Source: Demequina lignilytica
GTDB taxonomy: Bacteria > Actinomycetota > Actinomycetes > Actinomycetales > Demequinaceae
Direction: 5' to 3'
Assembly: GCF_030418305.1 (NCBI RefSeq)
Contig: NZ_JAUHPX010000002.1
Location: forward strand, 248,001-312,000
DNA: 64,000 nucleotides
Part shown: one piece after another, positions 58,443 to 64,000 of the stretch
Numbering within the stretch: position 1 is the stretch's first letter
Layout: each line of letters begins with the position of its first letter
Notes under the pieces: generated by a model
Told to the model about the DNA's origin: nothing
Seen by the model: only the letters and a program-made list of their open reading frames with translations
Databases searched by the model: none
Made by a program: the position numbers and the translations under genes

Positions 58443-60535
58443 CCGAGACGAACATTCCCGCGACGTCCGCGATCGATGCGGCCGCCGACCCCGGCGTGGG
58501 CATCGCCGGCGACGTCGCCGACCCTTATGCGGGCGCGGGTGAGCCGAAGAACCGTGCGCGGGTGGGCTCGATCCGACCGAACGCGATGCTGTTCACCTCG
58601 GGCATCGGCGCCACCGTCGACCTGCCCCAGATCGCTGTCATGCCGCAGGGCATCGACGCGTGGGACAAGGCGTACGCCCGGATGGGAGGCGAGACGCCGC
58701 TCGTGCTCGTCCCGCGCCTGGTCGAGGCCGTGCGCCGTCAGCTCGGCAACCAGGTCGGCGAACTGCGCCAGCCGCCGTGGCTCCCGGACGAGCTCGGTGG
58801 CGACACCACGCCGATCGGCATCCCCACCCGCGTCTTCCCGCAGTGGCTGCGCTGCACCGGATGCGACCTGCTCGCACCCGTCTCGGCGAACGCGTTCGAG
58901 TTCGAGAACACCCGCAAGCACCGCCCAGACCTCGCGCGCTTCATCCACCGCGGGTGCAAGGGGCGACCGAACAAGCAGGGGCAGTCCACGCAGAAGGCCC
59001 GTGCCCGCGGCGCGGTACCGGCGCGCTACCTCATCGCCTGCACCAACGGACATCTCGACGAGTTTCCGTACGTCGACTGGGTTCATGGTGCCGACAAGCA
59101 TCGTCAGGAGTGCGTCGCGCAGCCCAAGATGCGCATGCTCGAATGGCGCTCGAACCTCGGTCCGCAGGTGTCGATCGAGTGCGTCAACTGCAAGGCACGG
59201 CGCAACGTCGCCGAGCTGACTCGCGCCGGCGGAGAGGACTCGCTCCCGAACTGCAGGGGACGCCACCCGCACCTGCCCTCGTACGCATCGGCCGACAACC
59301 CGTGCAAGGGCGAGGTGCGGCTCATGCTGCTCGGCGCGGCCAACCAGTGGTTCCCCGCGACGGTGAGCGTGCTCGTGCTGCCGTCGCGGAAGGTGCCCCA
59401 GCCGGCGGACATCGTCACCGAGGTTCTCGGCCTGCCGCCGGCTCAGCTGGCCGATCTCCAGTCGCCCGATGACATGAAGGCCTGGCGCAAGTTCGGCCTC
59501 AAGGCCATGACCGGCAAGTTCGACGGAGTCTCCGATGACGACCTCTGGATGGCGATCCAGATCGCGCGCGGCGACATCCCACCGGTCGCGCCCGCGCTCG
59601 CCGGACCCGTCGGATACGACCCGAACTACCTCCTCGCCCCCGAATGGGAGAGCCTGACGCACCCCACGGAATTCCTCGCTGAAGACCCGCGCAACGGCTT
59701 CAAGGTCCACCCGGTGCCCGTCGCATCGTCCCTCGGTCCGGTCCTCGGCGAGGTCGTCGCCGTCGACCGGATCCGCAAAGCGAACGCGTTCATCGGCTTC
59801 ACGCGCATCGATGCGCTGGACCGGGTCGGCGACGATGCTGCGCGGATCGCGCCGATCGCGCTCTCCGGGAAGCCCACGTGGGTGCCGGCGACCGAGGACC
59901 GCGGTGAGGGCGTGTTCCTGCGGTTCGACGAGGAGCGCGTCGAGGCATGGGAGGCGGGCGTGCTAGCGAGCGATGTGTGGGCCGCGCATTGTGCCGCGCA
60001 CGAGAGGAACCTCGCGCGACGCCAGAGCCGTACAGCGGCCGTGCTCGATGCCGACGAGCGCATGCCGCCGCCCCGCTACTGGGCCCTACACACGCTGTCG
60101 CACCTACTAATCCGCGAGATGGCTATGTCCAGCGGCTACGGCTCCGCGTCGCTGTCGGAGCGCCTCTACGCATGGCGCGCGTCGGAGGGACGCGCCCCTG
60201 CGGCAGGCATTCTCATTACGACGACATCACCCGACAGCGAGGGCACGCTCGGAGGTCTCGTCGACCTCGCACGGACGGAGCGGCTCGAGGCCGTGATGCT
60301 GGACGGACTCCACCGGGCGCAGCGATGCTCGTCCGACCCGATCTGCGCCCACCGCGTGCCGAGGGGCCAGGAGGACTTCCTCCACGGTGCGGCATGCCAC
60401 TTCTGCGCCTTCCTGTCGGAGACGTCGTGCGAGCGAGCGAACCGCTTCCTCGACCGGCGTTTCGTGCTCGGGCTTCATGGTGGGTCGCTCGATGTGAAGC
60501 CGCTGCTCACGGGCGTGACGGTAAGCGCCGGCTGA
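58439..60535 (+). CDS. drmB: DISARM protein DrmB (DUF1998)
   Basis: A 698-residue protein with the DUF1998 domain near its C-terminus: ILITTTSPDSEGTLGGLVDLARTERLEAVMLDGLHRAQRCSSDPICAHRVPRGQEDFLHGAACHFCAFLSETSCERANRFLDR. The cysteines (CSSDPIC, CHFC, C) fit the metal site of DUF1998. Earlier RCTGCDLLAPVS and IECVNCKARRN look like further zinc sites. DrmB pairs with DrmA to form the sensing and loading core. GTG 58439 overlaps drmA (GTGA) and its TGA overlaps drmC's ATG. Confidence 0.9.
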   Translation: MTETNIPATSAIDAAADPGVGIAGDVADPYAGAGEPKNRARVGSIRPNAMLFTSGIGATVDLPQIAVMPQGIDAWDKAYARMGGETPLVLVPRLVEAVRRQLGNQVGELRQPPWLPDELGGDTTPIGIPTRVFPQWLRCTGCDLLAPVSANAFEFENTRKHRPDLARFIHRGCKGRPNKQGQSTQKARARGAVPARYLIACTNGHLDEFPYVDWVHGADKHRQECVAQPKMRMLEWRSNLGPQVSIECVNCKARRNVAELTRAGGEDSLPNCRGRHPHLPSYASADNPCKGEVRLMLLGAANQWFPATVSVLVLPSRKVPQPADIVTEVLGLPPAQLADLQSPDDMKAWRKFGLKAMTGKFDGVSDDDLWMAIQIARGDIPPVAPALAGPVGYDPNYLLAPEWESLTHPTEFLAEDPRNGFKVHPVPVASSLGPVLGEVVAVDRIRKANAFIGFTRIDALDRVGDDAARIAPIALSGKPTWVPATEDRGEGVFLRFDEERVEAWEAGVLASDVWAAHCAAHERNLARRQSRTAAVLDADERMPPPRYWALHTLSHLLIREMAMSSGYGSASLSERLYAWRASEGRAPAAGILITTTSPDSEGTLGGLVDLARTERLEAVMLDGLHRAQRCSSDPICAHRVPRGQEDFLHGAACHFCAFLSETSCERANRFLDRRFVLGLHGGSLDVKPLLTGVTVSAG

Positions 60536-61239
60536 TGGCGGACCCGTTCGTGGAGCTCGCGTCAGCGCTGTCGCCTGCCCTGGCGGTCAAGATCGCATCA
60601 GGGCTTGAGATCGACGGGCGGCTCTCGAAGGCGGCGGCGAAGCTGCCTTCGGATTCGCCGGCGGTGTCCGCGCTAGGGGCCGCCTTCGAAGCCGTGGGGC
60701 CAGTCGCGCTCGCCGGGATCCTGCGCGGCTTCGCCACCGCTGCCGACGCGAACGGCACCGACATCCGCGCGGTGTGGAGCGGTCCCACATTTGACGGAGA
60801 CGGCGACCACACCACCTCGGCGCTCGCCCATCTCATCGACAGCGCCGCCGACGATGTGTTCGCGTCGACCTTCTCCGCAACGCGTGACTCCGCCTTCGTG
60901 GATGCGCTGTGGCGTGCCGTTGCTCGAGGCATTCGCACCACGCTCTTGGTCGACTCCAAGGTCAAGAACGGCGAGGTGGCCGCGATGCTTCAGGAGAGGC
61001 TCGCGGGCGCTCGGTTCTGGACCTACGTGCATCCCGACGGAGGCTACGCGGCGCAACATTCCAAGGCGGTGCTCGTGGACTCGCGCTCTGCCTTCGTCAC
61101 CAGCGCGAACTTCTCTGACGCCGCTGCCCATCGCAACCTGGAGGCGGGCGTCATCATTCACGATGCCGCATTCGCGTCAGGCATGCGACAGCGCTTCAAC
61201 CGGTTGTGGGAAGCCGGGGCGGTCTCGGATCTCGAGTAG
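60535..61239 (+). CDS. drmC: DISARM phospholipase-D-fold nuclease DrmC
   Basis: A 234-residue single-HKD protein. The active-site-like motif is QHSKAVLVDSRSAFVTSANFSD (HxKxxxxD...TSAN), as in PLD-superfamily nucleases such as Nuc/BfiI. In studied DISARM systems DrmC is accessory and may degrade DNA. It begins at ATG 60535, one base shared with the drmB stop, closing the five-gene DISARM core. Family dimers form one active site from two copies of the motif, in line with the single HKD here. Confidence 0.88.
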   Translation: MADPFVELASALSPALAVKIASGLEIDGRLSKAAAKLPSDSPAVSALGAAFEAVGPVALAGILRGFATAADANGTDIRAVWSGPTFDGDGDHTTSALAHLIDSAADDVFASTFSATRDSAFVDALWRAVARGIRTTLLVDSKVKNGEVAAMLQERLAGARFWTYVHPDGGYAAQHSKAVLVDSRSAFVTSANFSDAAAHRNLEAGVIIHDAAFASGMRQRFNRLWEAGAVSDLE

Positions 61240-61302
61240 CGCGCTCCACTAGGGCGTCAGACGCGCCCAAACGATAGACCCGTCGCTGCCGTATCCCAGG
61301 AA

Positions 61303-61308
61303 TACGCT
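61303..61308 (+). promoter_or_regulatory. TACGCT -10 box for the DUF4145 gene
   Basis: TACGCT ends 6 nt before ATG 61315, so the gene has its own leaderless promoter rather than depending on drmC. Confidence 0.4.
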
Positions 61309-61314
61309 GCACCC

Positions 61315-62091
61315 ATGGCCGTCGACCCTGCACTTGCGGAACTCGCTCGCCCCATTGAAGAGGGACTGCCCTGGCCCCGCCCCGCTTGTCCCACCTGTCA
61401 GACCGGCTACATCGGCTTCGCGACCCCGTCTGAGAATGAGGACTCGTCCGCAGTTTCTGCACGCGACCACCCCAATTTCGAGCCTATCTGGATCTTCGGC
61501 ACCTTTGTGGTCCGTGGAGAGTGCGAGAACCCGAAGTGCAGGCAAGCGGTGCACGGTACCGGCGACTACCGAGTGGGCTATGCCAAGAAGAACATCGGGG
61601 AAGAATCCGAGTATCAGGGGTACAACTACTCCTCCTATTACACCGTCACGCACTTGCACCCACCGATGCTATTGATGCCGATCCCGGCGTCCGCACCAGC
61701 GCAGGTCAAGGACGGCGTTCTGCGCGCTTCTCGAGTGCTCTTCGCTGACCCAGGTCTAGCCGCTACCGCATTGCGTGCGACCGTCGAGCAGTTCCTCACT
61801 TCCCAGGGCATTGCAGGCAAACGCATAAGCGGGCAGTTTCGCAATGCTCACGAACGGATAGAAGAGTGGTCGGCGGCCGACGCGGGCCGGCCGCCCGTGG
61901 CCAATCTCTTCTTCGCCGTCAAGTGGCTCGGCAACGCGGGCACTCACGAGGATTCGGACGTCACCACCGTCGAAGTTGTTGCTGGAGCGCGTGTCCTGGA
62001 TGAGGCCTTTCACCGACTATTTACAGGGCCAGATATCGATGCCCACGCGCGGAGCATCAACGCAGCCAAGGGGCCCACGAGGCAGCCCTAG
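61315..62091 (+). CDS. DUF4145-domain protein
   Basis: A 258-residue protein. An N-terminal zinc-ribbon-like section (ACPTCQTGYIGF and GECENPKCRQAV) is followed by a DUF4145 region with LRATVEQFLTSQGI and AVKWLGNAGTHEDSDVTTVEVVAGARVLDEAFHRLF. The NAGTH(E) motif is the family hallmark. DUF4145 proteins appear often next to restriction and defence genes, sometimes as HEPN-like RNases, but their job is unknown. GC is only about 55-58%, so it was probably acquired separately from the DISARM core. Confidence 0.72.
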   Translation: MAVDPALAELARPIEEGLPWPRPACPTCQTGYIGFATPSENEDSSAVSARDHPNFEPIWIFGTFVVRGECENPKCRQAVHGTGDYRVGYAKKNIGEESEYQGYNYSSYYTVTHLHPPMLLMPIPASAPAQVKDGVLRASRVLFADPGLAATALRATVEQFLTSQGIAGKRISGQFRNAHERIEEWSAADAGRPPVANLFFAVKWLGNAGTHEDSDVTTVEVVAGARVLDEAFHRLFTGPDIDAHARSINAAKGPTRQP

Positions 62092-62164
62092 CTCCGGGGA
62101 CACCTTCCGCACCGCATTGGCCGCATCGTGCCGCGCTTGCCACATCGGATGCCACGAGGCGACG

Positions 62165-62201
62165 CTGCACCACCTTCGACAAGAATAACGAGGTGGTGCA
62201 G
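62165..62201. terminator. Bidirectional terminator hairpin
   Basis: Perfect arms CTGCACCACCT (62165-62175) and AGGTGGTGCAG (62191-62201) with a 15-nt loop lie between the convergent DUF4145 and helicase genes. Confidence 0.6.
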
Positions 62202-62225
62202 GTCGACAAGGACCTTTTCGAGTAG

Positions 62226-64000
62226 CTACGAACCGCCCCGGGCGGAGAGATCGATCTGCATCCAAGAAGCGGATTCACCCACGGCCCTAAGTAAGTCGTC
62301 TTGACGCGGCTGGCCTAGAAGCTGCCGATAAGTGACTACCGTCCGCAGGAGCCGTCGGTAGTGCTGAAGCTCGCGGCTCAACGGCTGCGCCGGGACGTAC
62401 CGTTCGATCGCGGCTCCCCCGTCGCGCGGATAGACCCAGAACGGCGTCACCTCCGAGTCCGCACCCGACCGCGATTCCACTGCTGCGGCGAAGACCGCGC
62501 TCCACGGGTCATCAGAAAGGTCGTCGAGCGCCGCACTTGCGTGAGCGGCCGCGACGTTCTTCCTCACCGCATGGCCCTTGTAACGGTGCACCCGCCCCTC
62601 GCGCTGTTCGAGGTCGACCGGGTTCCCAGGCAGGTTCCAGTGAACGATGGCGTGGCTGTAGGTGTGAAAGTCAAGCCCCTCCTGCCCGACTGACGTCGAG
62701 GCCAGCACGAACGGTCGGAAAGGCGAGTTGTACGCCACACGCACCGCGCCTTCGCGCACCACCGCCTTGTCATCGGACTGAACGCGGCCGTACCGCGCGG
62801 CGAAGTGGCTTCCGACGCGACGCGGGTGAAGCTGGGCTAGCCCGCCCTCGACCGTCACATGCTCGACTACGTTGGTCGCGGTTCGGATCGACAGAGCCTC
62901 CGCCATCACTGCTGCGATCGAGCGTGCCCTGTCATGCGACGAGGCGTCTTGGAGCCCCTCAGATTCCACAAGAACGTGCGCGTACTCGTCGAGCACCGCT
63001 TGCAGGCAGCCGTCGATGCCATGGTGGAGGACGTCGCGCCAGTAGGCCTCGCCATCCTGCGCTCTGAGCAGCACGATGATCTCCGGCTTGTTGAAGAGCG
63101 ACCTCAGGCCCTGGGCGATCTGCACCGCCGCCCCTCGAACCGACGGGTCGGCGAGCGATGCGGCACCTCCGCACACTCGCGACAGTGCCCGGAGCGCAAC
63201 GACGCCCGGTCCGGCGATGGCGAGATCGGTGAGTACGGCCGCAAGATCGGATGGCACGGCGCCGAGGCCGAGCTCACGAGCATCACCGCCGGGCTCGAGT
63301 CCATCGAGCTGACCCAGCAGGTCGAGATGCACGTCCATACGCGAGCCCGCGTCGTCGTCGGCCGTGTCTCGGCGCATCCACGAGAGGAGTTCACCACCGC
63401 GGACAGAGTCGTCGAACCGGTCGAGCAACGCTGGCGCCACCCAGTACCAGCGCGAGTCTGCGGCGCCACCGGGCTCAGAGCGCACGCCGAGCCGCGCGAC
63501 GAGGGCATCAACCCGCTCACGGACGATGCCGATCATCCAGTTGCGATCCATCGGCATGGGAGCACCGACGTCGCGCGCAATCTGCAGGGGATCTCCGGCT
63601 CGTGCGAGCGTAGTCGAGGGATAGAGGAGAGCGAAGGTAGTGCCCGCCGGCCGGAACTGCAGCGGCGCGGTGGTCGCACGCACCTCGTCGTACGTGCGCC
63701 CCTGCATATCGGCGTGTTCGACTGTGCGCCGCTCTGCCTCGTAGCTCATCATCACCGAGATCGCCTTGGGCACGACCGCCCAGGAGGAAAAGATCAGCCG
63801 CTTGGTGAACCGCCGAAGCTCCGGGTCTGCGTACGCCAGTCCGGGCTCGTAGTACGGCAGCGACGGGGGGAGCCAAGCAAGCTTCCACGCACCGCGGTCC
63901 AATACGTCCGCCATCAGCCCGCGAAGCTTGGCATTGCCGGGGTCTATGTGCCGATAGTTGTCGATGTCATCGCGCGATAGCAGGCCCGGCGCCGACTCGA
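62226..64000 (-). CDS. Superfamily 2 helicase, C-terminal part (runs off the window)
   Basis: About 590 C-terminal residues are visible; the frame stays open to the window end (it reads PGLLSRDDIDNYRHIDPGN upstream of the first internal Met at 63914), so the start is outside. Recognisable are RLIFSSWAVVPKAISVMMSYEAERR, motif V STSVGQEGLDFHTYSHAIVHWNLPGNPVDLEQREGRVHRYKGHAVRKN, where QREGRVHR is motif VI. It resembles large SF2 DEAD/SNF2 helicases in defence islands that carry an N-terminal nuclease such as PLD. Whether that is present here cannot be seen. It is convergent with the DUF4145 gene. Confidence 0.75.
   Translation of the reverse strand, partial: ESAPGLLSRDDIDNYRHIDPGNAKLRGLMADVLDRGAWKLAWLPPSLPYYEPGLAYADPELRRFTKRLIFSSWAVVPKAISVMMSYEAERRTVEHADMQGRTYDEVRATTAPLQFRPAGTTFALLYPSTTLARAGDPLQIARDVGAPMPMDRNWMIGIVRERVDALVARLGVRSEPGGAADSRWYWVAPALLDRFDDSVRGGELLSWMRRDTADDDAGSRMDVHLDLLGQLDGLEPGGDARELGLGAVPSDLAAVLTDLAIAGPGVVALRALSRVCGGAASLADPSVRGAAVQIAQGLRSLFNKPEIIVLLRAQDGEAYWRDVLHHGIDGCLQAVLDEYAHVLVESEGLQDASSHDRARSIAAVMAEALSIRTATNVVEHVTVEGGLAQLHPRRVGSHFAARYGRVQSDDKAVVREGAVRVAYNSPFRPFVLASTSVGQEGLDFHTYSHAIVHWNLPGNPVDLEQREGRVHRYKGHAVRKNVAAAHASAALDDLSDDPWSAVFAAAVESRSGADSEVTPFWVYPRDGGAAIERYVPAQPLSRELQHYRRLLRTVVTYRQLLGQPRQDDLLRAVGESASWMQIDLSARGGS

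Overview
The window is about 73% GC with dense, often overlapping genes. It carries DUF222/HNH, SigK/RskA, DipZ-like and DUF6318-type genes and many start codons lying only 6-8 nt after a TAnnnT box. This points to a high-GC actinobacterium, probably a Micrococcales member near Cellulomonadaceae/Demequinaceae; the family assignment is inference.

Bases 1-31,500 are mostly ordinary chromosome: a VOC-protein fragment, a DUF885 protein, a sorbosone/glucose dehydrogenase-type lipoprotein, two secreted proteins, a lipid block (methyltransferase, acyltransferase, patatin), and a SigK-type block (dipZ, a Met-rich acidic lipoprotein, sigma factor, anti-sigma factor). Then come an antiporter, small enzymes, an MFS exporter, glpD-glpK, sbcD-sbcC, a methyltransferase and a DUF222/HNH protein. 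CCATCC/CCGAA(T/C) elements with identical 15-nt spacing lie before dipZ and before the lipoprotein-sigK-rskA unit.

Bases 31,500-44,100 hold a soluble NAD(P)-linked [NiFe]-hydrogenase of group 3b type, split into three minus-strand units. One encodes the beta Fe-S subunit (42,893-44,044). One encodes the gamma flavin subunit (38,305-39,162), preceded by a 21-residue leader ORF. The third encodes small subunit, large subunit, maturation protease, two HypC-like proteins, a DMT transporter, a DUF6390 protein and a CbiM-like nickel/cobalt permease (31,495-37,175). Each unit starts with the same cassette: a GGGACnnnGGTCC box exactly 47 nt upstream of the initiating ATG, a TAnnnT box, GGAGGC(A/G)TGTC, and an ATG followed by a (G/D)-D-I start. 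The box resembles the DosR/DevR hypoxia operator. A histidine-kinase-like protein and a kinase-like partner without visible catalytic motifs lie between the units; no response regulator is visible.

Bases 44,280-64,000 form a defence island of lower and uneven GC. A complete class-1-type DISARM set (drmD, drmMI, drmA, drmB, drmC) is tightly overlapped and preceded by a C5-cytosine methyltransferase, which is usually the class 2 mark. A Sll1717-like P-loop ATPase sits upstream. A DUF4145 protein and the C-terminal part of an SF2 helicase lie downstream, and the helicase runs off the window.

Across the whole window the 10-mer GGACGATGCG (or its complement) occurs at least 25 times, in several reading frames, on both strands and in intergenic DNA, where about 0.3 would be expected from base composition.
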